A stretch of DNA of 64,000 nt from Bacteroidota bacterium. GTDB taxonomy: Bacteria; Bacteroidota; Rhodothermia; Rhodothermales; UBA10348. A program made the translations under genes and the position numbers. The stretch is taken from contig JAQBZH010000002.1 of NCBI GenBank assembly GCA_027622005.1, forward strand, positions 5,001-69,000. Reading direction: 5' to 3'. Positions 1 through 8,394 of the stretch are shown piece after piece (within the stretch, counting starts at the first letter, position 1; each line of letters opens with the position of its first letter). Below the pieces are notes generated by a model that saw only the letters and a list, made by a program, of their open reading frames with translations, was not told where the DNA came from and made no database searches.

Positions 1-1848
1 CGTGTGCGGTATCTATTCGATGGCGTCGTTCGAGGCATTGGCGACTACGGCAACTCTTTTGGAGTGCCTACGGTAGGCGGGGAGGTTTATTTCGATCCAT
101 CGTACGAGGGAAACCCGCTCGTAAACGCGATGAGCGTTGGTATCATTGAAAAGGGCCAAAAAACGGCTTCCGCAATTGCTGAGGGTGTGGGGAATCCTGT
201 CTTTATAGTTGGTTCAGCCACAGGGAGAGATGGTATTCACGGAGCAACATTTGCCTCCGAGGAAATATCGGAAGCCAGCGAAGCCAAGCGCCCCAGCGTT
301 CAAGTAGGAGATCCATTTACTGAAAAGCTTCTGCTGGAAGCCACTCTGGAAGTGATAAACAGCGGGGTTGTGGTCGGTATTCAGGACATGGGAGCAGCAG
401 GTATTACATGCTCCTCCTGTGAAATGAGTGAAAAAGGCAACTCGGGAATGATCCTGCATATCGACAAGGTTCCGATCCGCGAGACGGGAATGTCACCCTA
501 CGAAATTATGCTTTCCGAGAGTCAGGAGCGCATGTTAATTGTGTGTCACAAAGGCAAAGAGGCCGCTTTATTAGCCATATTTGACAAATGGGACCTCCAT
601 GCAGCCGAAATTGGCCACGTCACAGACGACGGTCGGGTGAAAGTAATGTGGCACGGAGAAATGGTAGCAGATGTACCCGCGGAGCACTTGGCACTCGGCG
701 GTGGTGCTCCGGTTTATATCCGTGATACTCAACGACCTGCCTACTTGGATGAAACGGGAGCATTCAGGACCGACAGTGTTGATGACCTAAAGGCAGAAAA
801 TGGAACGGACGTGCTCCTGAAGCTGTTGGGATCCCCGAACATCGCGTCGAAGCGTTGGGTGTTCGAGCAATATGACACCATGGTCCGGACAAATACGGTC
901 ATCGGGCCAGGACCTTCCGATGCAGCCGTGGTTCGTTTGAAAGATTCCAAGAAAGGCCTTGCCGTCAAGACTGACTGCAATGCGCGCTACGTCTATCTGA
1001 ATCCTCGCAAAGGCGCTCAAATCGCCGTAGCAGAAGCAGCTCGAAACGTCGTTTGTGCGGGCGGAAAACCACTTGCCATTACCAACTGTCTAAATTTCGG
1101 AAATCCTTATAAACCGGAACAGTATTGGGTATTTAAGGAAGCGGTCAGTGGTATGGGAGATGCATGTCGTGTGTTGGACACGCCGGTTACGGGAGGAAAC
1201 GTTTCATTTTACAATGAAAGCCCTGCTGGATCTGTATTTCCGACTCCAACGATTGGAATGCTTGGCGTTGTGGAAGATGTGGAAGCACACGCTACAACCT
1301 TTGATTTCAAGGCAGAAGGGGACGTCTTGCTTCTCCTTCAGCCTTCTGTTATTGAAAAGGCATGCATTGAAGGGTCAGAGTACTTGGTCCTGATGCATGG
1401 CCTTACAGCTGGTGATGCCCCTTGTTTTGACCTTAAATCCGAAAAGAGGGTTCAGGACGCTTGTCTGTCCATTATCCAAAGCGGATTGATCAACAGCGCG
1501 CATGACGTATCGGATGGAGGCTTGGCCGTTTGTCTAGCAGAAATGAGTCTCGCTTCCCAAAACCTCGGAGCCGAAATCAGCCTTTCATCGATGGGGGATT
1601 CACGCTTTGATACAACCCTATTTGGCGAAGCACAGTCTCGAATTGTGCTTGCAGTGCCTTCGAAACACGCTGAAACGGTGCAGGACATTGCTGCCGAAAA
1701 CGGAATCGCGGCCATTGGAATTGGAAAAGTGGCGGGAACCAGGTTCACGATCGAGGTAGACGGGCAATCCGTGATTTCTACTTCGCCGTCCGTGATGCGT
1801 GAAGTGTATGAAATGGCTATCCCGAAGCTGATGTCCAAGAAGAGGTAG
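1..1848 (+). CDS. purL: phosphoribosylformylglycinamidine synthase PurL, 3' part
   Basis: Large glutamine-dependent FGAM synthase subunit (purine pathway), converting FGAR to FGAM with ATP and ammonia. The frame is open from the first base, so the gene begins upstream of the window; the GTG at position 4 is internal. About 615 residues are visible against roughly 740 for a full small-type PurL, so about 120 N-terminal residues are missing. Visible AIRS/PurM-like features are the repeated Gly-rich ATP-binding stretches, a [12 protein letters not shown] segment near 390-420, [10 protein letters not shown] near 1192-1220 and [11 protein letters not shown] near 1500. The last belongs to the second PurM-type C-terminal domain. 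The stop is TAG at 1846. The next gene, trxA, is about 130 bp downstream and functionally unrelated. Family assignment is secure. Confidence 0.96.
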   Translation, partial: RVRYLFDGVVRGIGDYGNSFGVPTVGGEVYFDPSYEGNPLVNAMSVGIIEKGQKTASAIAEGVGNPVFIVGSATGRDGIHGATFASEEISEASEAKRPSVQVGDPFTEKLLLEATLEVINSGVVVGIQDMGAAGITCSSCEMSEKGNSGMILHIDKVPIRETGMSPYEIMLSESQERMLIVCHKGKEAALLAIFDKWDLHAAEIGHVTDDGRVKVMWHGEMVADVPAEHLALGGGAPVYIRDTQRPAYLDETGAFRTDSVDDLKAENGTDVLLKLLGSPNIASKRWVFEQYDTMVRTNTVIGPGPSDAAVVRLKDSKKGLAVKTDCNARYVYLNPRKGAQIAVAEAARNVVCAGGKPLAITNCLNFGNPYKPEQYWVFKEAVSGMGDACRVLDTPVTGGNVSFYNESPAGSVFPTPTIGMLGVVEDVEAHATTFDFKAEGDVLLLLQPSVIEKACIEGSEYLVLMHGLTAGDAPCFDLKSEKRVQDACLSIIQSGLINSAHDVSDGGLAVCLAEMSLASQNLGAEISLSSMGDSRFDTTLFGEAQSRIVLAVPSKHAETVQDIAAENGIAAIGIGKVAGTRFTIEVDGQSVISTSPSVMREVYEMAIPKLMSKKR

Positions 1849-1980
1849 GTGAATCGTTGTTGAAGGACACCGTTTTCGGCACCATCTGGTCTGCTTCGGT
1901 GTAACACTTTGATCGCCGGAGTAACCTATAGCTCCAAATGAATTTTATTGAACGATAACGCAGAAAGTAAAAGAAAAAAC

Positions 1981-2325
1981 ATGGCAGATAACGCAAAATA
2001 TGTAACGCTAACGGATGCCAACTTTGGCACCGAAGTTTTGAACTCGGAGCTCCCGGTACTCGTGGACTTTTGGGCGACCTGGTGCGGTCCTTGCCGGATT
2101 ATTGCACCGGTCATCGAAGAGCTCGCTTCTGAACTCGAAGGACAGGCCGTGATTGGAAAATTGGATGTAGATCATAATCCTCAGACGGCGATGAATTTTG
2201 GCATTCGATCCATTCCAACGCTGTTGTTTTTCAAAAACGGTGTAGTTGTGGATCAAATGGTCGGAGCAGCCCCCAAAAAGGTTTTGGCTGCTAAATTAGC
2301 CGCTCTTTCAGGACAGCCTGCTTAA
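1981..2325 (+). CDS. trxA: thioredoxin
   Basis: Small cytoplasmic dithiol carrier that reduces protein disulfides and supplies ribonucleotide reductase and methionine sulfoxide reductases. The 114-residue protein has the active site W-C-G-P-C at residues 34-38 and the conserved cis-proline segment RSIPTLLFF, both diagnostic of classical thioredoxin. I chose the ATG at 1981 because it gives the usual family length; an in-frame TTG at 1948 would add 11 non-conserved residues. trxB starts 8 bp after the stop, so the two form a complete thioredoxin/thioredoxin reductase pair, very likely cotranscribed. msrA and msrB further along the window are probable clients. Confidence 0.96.
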   Translation: MADNAKYVTLTDANFGTEVLNSELPVLVDFWATWCGPCRIIAPVIEELASELEGQAVIGKLDVDHNPQTAMNFGIRSIPTLLFFKNGVVVDQMVGAAPKKVLAAKLAALSGQPA

Positions 2326-2333
2326 TAAACCGT

Positions 2334-3287
2334 ATGCAAGGGATAGATTTCAAAGATGCTGAGCATCGAAAAGTGACGATCATTGGAACGGGCCCAGCCG
2401 GTCTAACCGCCGCGATATATTCGGCTCGAGCCAATTTATCGCCGCTGGTTATTCAGGGTCCGGAGCCTGGTGGTCAATTGATCACAACAACGGATGTTGA
2501 AAACTATCCTGGATTCCCCGACGGTATCATGGGACCCGATATGATGCAGAAGTTTGAAGCCCAAGCCGAAAGGTTTGGTGCTGAGCTTCGCTGGGGATCG
2601 GTCACGTCGGTCGACTTTACGGTTCGACCTTTTAGGATGATCGTGGATGAAGAAACTCCGATCGTGTCGGACACCGTGATTATCTCGACGGGAGCATCCG
2701 CTCGTTACTTGGGATTGGAAAATGAAGCCCGCCTACTCGGGCACGGCGTGTCAGCTTGTGCCACCTGCGACGGAGCCTTTTTCAGAGAACAAGAAGTGGC
2801 CATTGTGGGGGGTGGGGACACCGCCATGGAGGAGGCTCTGTTTTTAACCCGTTTTGCGTCCAAAGTATACGTTATTCATCGTCGGGGTGAATTTCGGGCT
2901 TCACAAATCATGCAGGATCGGGTATTAACACACGCCAAAATCGAAGTGATTTGGAATACGGAAGTGATTGATGTCTTGGGTGATAAACTCGTAAGCGCAG
3001 CCGTCCTTCGGAATACCGATGGCTCAAATGAAAGAACTCTACCCATTCAGGGATTTTTCGTAGCCATTGGCCATCGCCCAAACACCGATATATTCGCCGA
3101 TTTTCTGGATCGGGACGAAACGGGGTATATCATCACCAAGCCCGATTCTACCTATACTAATATCGAAGGCGTTTTCGCCTGCGGCGATGCACAAGATCAC
3201 GTATACCGACAGGCGATTACGGCCGCAGGAACGGGGTGTATGGCGGCCATTGACGCCGAACGATGGTTGGCAGATCAGGAAGCGTAG
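2334..3287 (+). CDS. trxB: thioredoxin-disulfide reductase
   Basis: NADPH- and FAD-dependent flavoenzyme that re-reduces TrxA. The 317-residue length is standard for the low-molecular-weight bacterial type. The FAD-binding GTGPAG lies at residues 18-23, the redox-active C-A-T-C at 142-145 and the NADPH-binding GGGDTA at 159-164. Near the C-terminus GVFACGDAQD is the second FAD motif. The order FAD half, NADPH domain with CxxC, FAD half matches the family. It lies 8 bp downstream of trxA in the same operon. Nothing is missing or unusual. Confidence 0.96.
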   Translation: MQGIDFKDAEHRKVTIIGTGPAGLTAAIYSARANLSPLVIQGPEPGGQLITTTDVENYPGFPDGIMGPDMMQKFEAQAERFGAELRWGSVTSVDFTVRPFRMIVDEETPIVSDTVIISTGASARYLGLENEARLLGHGVSACATCDGAFFREQEVAIVGGGDTAMEEALFLTRFASKVYVIHRRGEFRASQIMQDRVLTHAKIEVIWNTEVIDVLGDKLVSAAVLRNTDGSNERTLPIQGFFVAIGHRPNTDIFADFLDRDETGYIITKPDSTYTNIEGVFACGDAQDHVYRQAITAAGTGCMAAIDAERWLADQEA

Positions 3288-3386
3288 GTATGGTTTTAGC
3301 CGGCCTTAAAGACAATGGCTCGGTCTTGGTGACCTGCTAGATCAGGCGCTGCCACTAACCCATTCAAAGACGTTCATCCTGGAAGG

Positions 3387-4244
3387 CTACTTTCTGAACA
3401 TATTGGACAGTACGAACCATACATTTTCCTTTCGCTCCCGAAGTCTTCTGGAGAAGTACGGATACCACATGTCCCCAAAGGGGACATAAACGCGCATTCC
3501 AAATCCTTCGGCGGCAATGGACTGCTGCGTATCCGTCCGAATCCCAAACAGCATCTGGAATTCAAACCGATCGGAAGCAATCCCGTTTTGAGAGACATAT
3601 TGCTTAACGGCGCCGATCAGGATATCGTCGTGAGTAGCAATTCCAGGGAAGCGTCCTTTGGTGATAAGCGTTTCCATGTGCTCCAGGTATCGCTCTCGGA
3701 TGGTCGGCATATCTTGGAAGGCTAGGTGGGCAGGCTCTTTATACGCCCCCTTGCATAAGCGCACCCGCGCTTTCAGTTCGCACATGCGGGCGATATCGTC
3801 TCCGGTACGTTTGAGATACGCCTGCAGCACGATCCCAACATTCTCCGGATATTCCGGATGAACGCGTTCAAAGAGAGAAACAGTGGATTCGGTTACGTCC
3901 GTGCCTTCCATATCCAGACGAACAAACGTGTTCGTTTCTTTCGCGACCTGGAGGACTTCATACAGATTATCCAGGCAAAAAGACTCATCAATCTTTTGCC
4001 CTAACATGGACAATTTGATAGAGATATTTTTGTCGATCGCTCCGCCTGACGAGTGGATTGCCTTAACAAGTGAGATATACGAGTCTTTGGCCTGCGTAGC
4101 CAATTTTGGGTCGCTGATATACTCTCCCAGCAAATCCAACGTGGTCGAAAGCCCAGTAGCTCGTAAAGCAGCGGCTACGGGTAACGTTTTTTCGACCGTT
4201 TCCGCGGCCACAAACTTACGTGCTAGGAAAAAGGGGAGCTTCAT
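3387..4244 (-). CDS. proline dehydrogenase (monofunctional)
   Basis: FAD-dependent oxidation of L-proline to pyrroline-5-carboxylate, passing electrons to the quinone pool. The 285-residue protein is the single-domain type, with no P5C dehydrogenase fused as in PutA. Family motifs visible in order are SIKLSMLG (75-82), LDMEGTD (110-116), VLQAYLKRT (139-147), VRLCKGAYKE (161-170), EFQMLFGIR (228-236) and YPYFSRRLRER (261-271). The last carries the Arg pair that binds the proline carboxylate. The gene runs opposite to trxAB and stands alone, with no P5C dehydrogenase gene beside it. Proline catabolism would feed the quinol-oxidising chain encoded at 35-48 kb. Confidence 0.93.
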   Translation of the reverse strand: MKLPFFLARKFVAAETVEKTLPVAAALRATGLSTTLDLLGEYISDPKLATQAKDSYISLVKAIHSSGGAIDKNISIKLSMLGQKIDESFCLDNLYEVLQVAKETNTFVRLDMEGTDVTESTVSLFERVHPEYPENVGIVLQAYLKRTGDDIARMCELKARVRLCKGAYKEPAHLAFQDMPTIRERYLEHMETLITKGRFPGIATHDDILIGAVKQYVSQNGIASDRFEFQMLFGIRTDTQQSIAAEGFGMRVYVPFGDMWYPYFSRRLRERKENVWFVLSNMFRK

Positions 4245-4373
4245 GCGAAAGAATTTGAATCCGAAAAAAGGACGGAGAACGCAATAACCGAGGGGCGCGG
4301 CAAACTACAACAGCCGGGTCCCCCGATCAACCAAAAAGCATTCATAAGCCGCAAATGGGAGCCTTTCCGTCCG

Positions 4374-5522
4374 TTATTTCTGGACCAACTGAAGCGCTTG
4401 ATTGAGATCTGCAATCAAATCATCAACCGACTCAAGTCCGACGGAGATCCGAAGTAGATTTTGCGGCGTCGTGGACGAGGGTCCTTCGATCGACGCCCGA
4501 TGCTCTATCAATGACTCTGTACCTCCCAAGCTGGTCGCGTTGGCAAAGTAGTACAAATTGCTAGCCACCTGTTTGGCCCCTTCCGGAGAGCCTTTAATTC
4601 GAACAGAAAGCATGCCACCATACATTTTCATCTGTCGAGAGGCCACTTCATGTCCGGGATCCGTCGAAAGTCCTGGGTAGTGAACTTGTTCAATGGACGG
4701 ATGGGCGGAAAGATATTCGGCTAAGATCATCGCAGATCGACATTGTCTTTCTAATCTCACTGCTAGGGACCGAATGCCCCTCATGGTCAGCCAGCATGAG
4801 AAGGGGTCTAAAACGGCCCCTGCCTTTTGTTGGATAGCGCTTACTTTGGAACACATGTCGTCGTTTTCAGCAAAAACCAAGGCCCCGCCAAGTACATCGG
4901 AGTGTCCGCCAAAATATTTGGTGATGGAATGCAAGACTACGTGCGCTCCAAACTCAAACGGTCTCGTAATTAAGGGTGTAGACCAAGTGTTGTCTACAAG
5001 TACCGTCGCCCCTACCTGTCGAGCCGCAGTGCTGACCGCTCTGATATCAGTTATGCTGACTTGCGGGTTCGAAGGAGTCTCTAGCCATACCAACCGTGTC
5101 GCGACGGTCAATGCTTTTTTAACATTCGACAGGTCCCTCATGTCGACACATTCCACAACTAACCCCCAACTTCCAAAAAAGTCGACAGCCAAAGACTTGA
5201 CGCCGTAATAAATATCGTGTGGGAGAAGAATTCTGTCGCCGGGTTTAAGAGCTTGAAAAATAGCATTAGCAGCTGCCATACCCGAGGAAAAAGCCATTGC
5301 TTTGGCTCCGCCTTCCAATTCTGTCAGTGCTAATTCGAGCTTCTGCCTAGTTGGATTTTCGAGACGGGAATAGACAAAACCGCCGGAATGGTTACCTGAC
5401 TGATCCCTTGCAAATGTAGTCGCCAAATGGATTGAGGGAGATAGGGCCCGAGTTTCGAGATCTGGTTCGGTGCCCACCCTCGCTGCGATCGTTTCTAGAC
5501 TTGATTTCATCGCGAATGTCAT
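4374..5522 (-). CDS. Cys/Met metabolism PLP-dependent enzyme (cystathionine gamma-synthase/lyase family)
   Basis: Fold-type I pyridoxal-phosphate enzyme of the trans-sulfuration family, 382 residues, the normal length. Visible motifs are YSRLENPT (51-58), the phosphate-binding SSGMAA (79-84), LETPSNP (147-153), VLVDNTW around Asp177 and the Schiff-base lysine K202 in HSITKYFGGHSD. The C-terminus has the family SVGLE and DLIADL segments. Sequence alone does not separate cystathionine gamma-synthase, cystathionine beta-lyase and gamma-lyase, so no symbol is given. A second ATG at codon 5 is an equally good start. A purine-rich stretch with GGAGC lies about 12 nt before the ATG. metK, ahcY and metF elsewhere in the window suggest a role in methionine or cysteine metabolism. 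Confidence 0.9.
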   Translation of the reverse strand: MTFAMKSSLETIAARVGTEPDLETRALSPSIHLATTFARDQSGNHSGGFVYSRLENPTRQKLELALTELEGGAKAMAFSSGMAAANAIFQALKPGDRILLPHDIYYGVKSLAVDFFGSWGLVVECVDMRDLSNVKKALTVATRLVWLETPSNPQVSITDIRAVSTAARQVGATVLVDNTWSTPLITRPFEFGAHVVLHSITKYFGGHSDVLGGALVFAENDDMCSKVSAIQQKAGAVLDPFSCWLTMRGIRSLAVRLERQCRSAMILAEYLSAHPSIEQVHYPGLSTDPGHEVASRQMKMYGGMLSVRIKGSPEGAKQVASNLYYFANATSLGGTESLIEHRASIEGPSSTTPQNLLRISVGLESVDDLIADLNQALQLVQK

Positions 5523-5937
5523 CTGTTTTAAAATGCTCCTTTCCTTCCAATCTAGTCCAGAACCTCAAAAATGACCCCCCAAAGGGCACGAATTCAAGCA
5601 TGTAGAAAAATCTACCCTGCTCAATTTTACTGGATTAGCCGATCTTTCTAAAATATACAGTACGTAGCGTAACCTTTAAATATTCGGGCTGTCTATTGTG
5701 TAACTATGGTGCAGAACGTGCCGTAGAGATTAGTGCGTCTTCCGATGAGTGGTGGGGGGTGCTGGCAATGGGCAGTTTTCTGCAAATCGCCGGCGCCCCC
5801 CGACCATTTTATACCGATCTGTTTTTAGTTTTCTGAAAATTAGAGCGGCCCCGATTTCCATTTCGAGATTCAAAGAAATCACCGATCAGTCGTACTTCGA
5901 ATTACCATTTGATGATGTGGTTGCCTATGTTCATCGT
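5523..5937. other. 415-bp intergenic region between divergent genes
   Basis: This stretch separates the PLP enzyme (minus) from the DUF721 gene (plus). The DUF721 frame stays open back to a GTG at 5749, but the extra 63 codons resemble no family and their first part overlaps a strong hairpin at 5754-5801. I therefore treat it as non-coding. A small hairpin (GTAGA/TCTAC arms) lies at 5600-5613 on the minus-strand leader of the PLP enzyme. I recognise no riboswitch class or tRNA. Confidence 0.5.
5754..5801. other. long near-perfect hairpin
   Basis: A 48-nt inverted repeat. The arm starting with six G (5754-5759) pairs through 5766 with the arm ending in six C (5796-5801), giving 13 consecutive pairs of which two are G-U. 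After one mismatch and an internal loop, GCAG (5772-5775) pairs with CTGC (5780-5783) around a TTTT loop. No T-run follows on either strand, so it is not an ordinary intrinsic terminator. It lies 137 bp before the DUF721 start. It could be a leader structure or part of a small RNA; its function is unknown. Confidence 0.6.
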
Positions 5938-6231
5938 ATGCAACGATCTAGAACACCTCAAAGAATTGGCGATATTTTAGGCGAATGGGTACGAACCATG
6001 GGGTTCGCTGGGCCTTTTGCAAGAGGAACGGTCATTGCCAAGTGGGAGGGAATGATGAGCGATCAAATGTCTCAGCACATCGAACGGTCTTGGATGAAGG
6101 GCGACAAACTATTTGTACAGGTCCGGTCCGCGGCCTGGAGACAAGAATTGCACTTTCAGAGGGAGGATTGGCGTAAAAGACTCAATTCAGAATTGGGGTC
6201 CGAAGCCGTAAGGGAGATTGTTTTTAAGTGA
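5938..6231 (+). CDS. DUF721 / DciA-like protein
   Basis: A 97-residue protein of the DUF721 family, which includes DciA, a replicative-helicase loader or helper in bacteria lacking DnaC. Visible family features are the N-terminal RSRTPQRIGDILGEWV, a mid-region IAKWEGMM, and the C-terminal KLFVQVRSAAWRQEL (58-71) with the typical S-x-x-W-x-x-E-L. The ATG at 5938 gives the short form usual in Bacteroidota. The longer frame from GTG 5749 would place a strong hairpin inside the coding sequence, so I rejected it. A recF neighbour is common in related genomes but is absent here. The stop is TGA. Confidence 0.8.
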   Translation: MQRSRTPQRIGDILGEWVRTMGFAGPFARGTVIAKWEGMMSDQMSQHIERSWMKGDKLFVQVRSAAWRQELHFQREDWRKRLNSELGSEAVREIVFK

Positions 6232-6252
6232 GCGGAGCCGATCGTTTGACGA

Positions 6253-6618
6253 CTATTCCTCGTCCCGATGAACCGTGCTAGGCGCGAAGGCTGGCAAACA
6301 CACCGCTATATAGTCTGCTCCACCGTCGAAGGGGCTGGAATACCTGATCCATTCTCCGGGAGCACAGTGTACGGCCTGACCGGCCTGAACGTCGAGGGCG
6401 CCGGAATTTGACTCCACCCTTAGGCATCCTTTCAGAACCAGGGTGAATTCGTCAAATTCGGGGGTCTGACCCGGCTCAGTCCAGCCTTTGGGGCTATTCA
6501 TATGAGCAATACTTACTTCGGAATGGCCTGTATTGACGCGACCGACCCACTCTTCAATCCTTTTTGGAGGAACTCCGGCCGCTTCAATGACCGTGGCGGA
6601 AGAGATTAGTACGGGCAT
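6253..6618 (-). CDS. small cupin-domain protein
   Basis: A 121-residue single-cupin protein. The conserved beta-barrel motifs are visible as a GWTEPGQTPEFDEFTLVLKG segment (cupin motif 1, Glu-rich) and DVQAGQAVHCAPGEWIRY (motif 2 with PGE). This resembles the EutQ-like or general cupin_2 proteins, but one of the usual metal-binding histidines is replaced, so metal binding is uncertain. The stop lies 21 bp past that of the convergent DUF721 gene. On the same strand it follows fabF by only 7 bp, so it is probably the last gene of an acpP-fabF-cupin transcript. Substrate unknown. Confidence 0.75.
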   Translation of the reverse strand: MPVLISSATVIEAAGVPPKRIEEWVGRVNTGHSEVSIAHMNSPKGWTEPGQTPEFDEFTLVLKGCLRVESNSGALDVQAGQAVHCAPGEWIRYSSPFDGGADYIAVCLPAFAPSTVHRDEE

Positions 6619-6625
6619 TCGAAAG

Positions 6626-7885
6626 TTATTCTGAGTATTGACCGAAAATCACACTGGTGTTGTGGCCACCAAAGCCGAACGCATTCGACATGGCCACTTT
6701 TACTTCGCGCTTCACCGGCTTGTTGAACGTGTAGTTCAAATCACAATCTGGATCTGGGTGCGCAAAATTAACGGTCGGGGGGATGATTTGATGTGTTATC
6801 GCACCAATCGTAGCCACTGCCTCGGCAGCACCAGCCGCGCCCAACATATGTCCAGTCATACTTTTGGTAGACGACACGTTCATTTTATAAGCGTGATCAC
6901 CAAAAACAGCCTTGATCGCATTGGATTCAGCTATGTCGCCAAGGCCGGTTGATGTACCGTGCATATTCAGGTAATCAATATCAGAGGTAACCAAACCGGC
7001 ATCTGCAAGGGCCGCTTTCATTGCGTTTCTGGCGCCCAATCCGGAAGGATCTGGCGCCGTTATGTGATAAGCGTCTCCGCCCATCCCCATACCCAGGATT
7101 TCAGCATAAATGCGGGCTCCACGAGCTCTGGCGTGCTCCAACTCTTCGACATACAGCGACCCGGCTCCTTCTCCCAACACAAAGCCATCCCTGGTGGCAT
7201 CAAAAGGCCGAGAAGCGGAGGCTGGATCGTCATTTCTGGTGGAAAGAGCTTTTAAAGCATTAAATCCGCCTACTCCCAATTCAGAAATGCTGGCTTCACT
7301 ACCCCCGGTAATGGCCGCGTCCATGTGTCCCAACTTAATCAACATGAAAGCATCGCCAATGTTGTTATTGCCTGTAGCGCACGCACTTACACAGGAATAA
7401 TTGGGTCCGCGAAGTCCGTATCGGATGGAAATCTGTCCCGGGGCGATATCCGGAATCATCATCGGAATGAAGAACGGAGATACGCGTCTAGGGCCGTTAT
7501 CAACTAGGTTTCTGGCCTGATCAAACAGTACCTGCAAACCTCCAATACCGGAACCAAAAATGACTCCAATCCGCTCCTGCTGCTCGGTACTCAGTTTTTC
7601 ATGGTCAATCCCGGCATCAGCTAAGGCTTGTCCGGCCACGACCATTGCGTACTGACAGAACGGGTCCATTCTGCGAGCTTCTTTTCGATCAAGAAAGTCG
7701 CCTACGTCAAAATTCTTCAGCTCGCACGCAAAATTGGTCGCGTACGCAGCTGTATCAAAATACGTAATGGGGGCGGCGCCACTCTTTCCTGCCATCATAG
7801 CATTCCAGAAGGAAATGGGGTCATTTCCGATGGGAGTAAGGGCGCCCATCCCTGTAACTACTACTCTCCGAGTAGGTCGGCTCAT
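6626..7885 (-). CDS. fabF: beta-ketoacyl-ACP synthase II
   Basis: Condensing enzyme of fatty acid elongation, joining malonyl-ACP to acyl-ACP. The 419-residue protein has the thiolase-fold catalytic triad Cys169 (in SACATG), His309 (in MHGTSTGLGD) and His346 (in GHMLGAAGA), together with the GFGGHN segment at the C-terminus. Length and motifs point to FabF and not FabB or FabH. It is transcribed with acpP, 54 bp upstream, its direct substrate carrier; accA at 30.4-31.4 kb serves the same pathway. Starts with ATG at 7885. Confidence 0.96.
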   Translation of the reverse strand: MSRPTRRVVVTGMGALTPIGNDPISFWNAMMAGKSGAAPITYFDTAAYATNFACELKNFDVGDFLDRKEARRMDPFCQYAMVVAGQALADAGIDHEKLSTEQQERIGVIFGSGIGGLQVLFDQARNLVDNGPRRVSPFFIPMMIPDIAPGQISIRYGLRGPNYSCVSACATGNNNIGDAFMLIKLGHMDAAITGGSEASISELGVGGFNALKALSTRNDDPASASRPFDATRDGFVLGEGAGSLYVEELEHARARGARIYAEILGMGMGGDAYHITAPDPSGLGARNAMKAALADAGLVTSDIDYLNMHGTSTGLGDIAESNAIKAVFGDHAYKMNVSSTKSMTGHMLGAAGAAEAVATIGAITHQIIPPTVNFAHPDPDCDLNYTFNKPVKREVKVAMSNAFGFGGHNTSVIFGQYSE

Positions 7886-7939
7886 ACCTAACGTCCAATA
7901 ATTATAAATTAATGGGTGATGTTCGAAATACGAGGAGCC

Positions 7940-8179
7940 TTATTTGCCAGAGTTGGCTGTCAAATAAGTAACTGCGTCACCAACGGTTGCAATTTTTTCA
8001 GCATCTTCGTCTGGAATCGTAAGGTCAAATTCCTTTTCGAATTCCATGATGAGTTCAACAGTGTCAAGGGAATCTGCGCCTAGATCATTGGTGAACGATG
8101 CGTCGGGGGAAATATCTGACACATCAACGCCAAGTTTCTCGACGATAATAGCGTGTACCTTGTCTGCGATTTCGGACAT
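7940..8179 (-). CDS. acpP: acyl carrier protein
   Basis: Acidic 79-residue four-helix carrier of fatty acyl chains. The phosphopantetheine attachment site is Ser37 in [10 protein letters not shown], and the helix III segment [12 protein letters not shown] is typical. I chose the ATG at 8179 because it gives the canonical [12 protein letters not shown] start and is preceded by AGGAGAACAGGAT, one of the few clear Shine-Dalgarno sequences in the window. A longer frame from 8215 adds 12 unrelated residues. It precedes fabF in the same operon and has a good promoter at 8271-8301. Confidence 0.96.
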   Translation of the reverse strand: MSEIADKVHAIIVEKLGVDVSDISPDASFTNDLGADSLDTVELIMEFEKEFDLTIPDEDAEKIATVGDAVTYLTANSGK

Positions 8180-8270
8180 ATCCTGTTCTCCTGCTTGTGA
8201 TAGGTGTTTGAGCATGCTTCATTGTTACGAAGCAAACTAATATTTTCGCCTCAACCGGGCGTTCAAAACG

Positions 8271-8301
8271 CAAAATTACGGGTCTAATAGGGTAGAAGCA
8301 A
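8271..8301 (-). promoter_or_regulatory. promoter of acpP-fabF (Bacteroidota type)
   Basis: Reading the minus strand there is TTG (8301-8299), 20 nt, then TAATTTTG (8278-8271), matching the Bacteroidota sigma-ABfr pattern TTG-N19-21-TAnnTTTG. It lies about 90 nt before the acpP start. Pattern match by eye only. Confidence 0.6.
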
Positions 8302-8304
8302 TTT

Positions 8305-8312
8305 TAGCTTTG
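8305..8312 (+). promoter_or_regulatory. candidate -7 box of metK
   Basis: TAGCTTTG fits TAnnTTTG and lies 82 nt before the metK ATG, back to back with the acpP promoter. No TTG is found at the expected -33 distance, so this is weaker than its neighbour. Confidence 0.35.
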
Positions 8313-8394
8313 TACTTGATACAGACTTCGTAATTAAAAGAAACTTCTCGTCTTATCTTATGCCGATTCGCTTCATTTTAAAACGCCCTTAAGC

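Noticed and set aside
1867-1902. ACACCG/CGGTGT inverted repeat after purL
   Set aside because: Only 6 bp with a 24-nt loop and no T-run; too weak to call a terminator.
5749-5937. N-terminal extension of the DUF721 gene from GTG 5749
   Set aside because: The 63 extra codons are not conserved and their start coincides with a long hairpin; ATG 5938 gives the normal family length.
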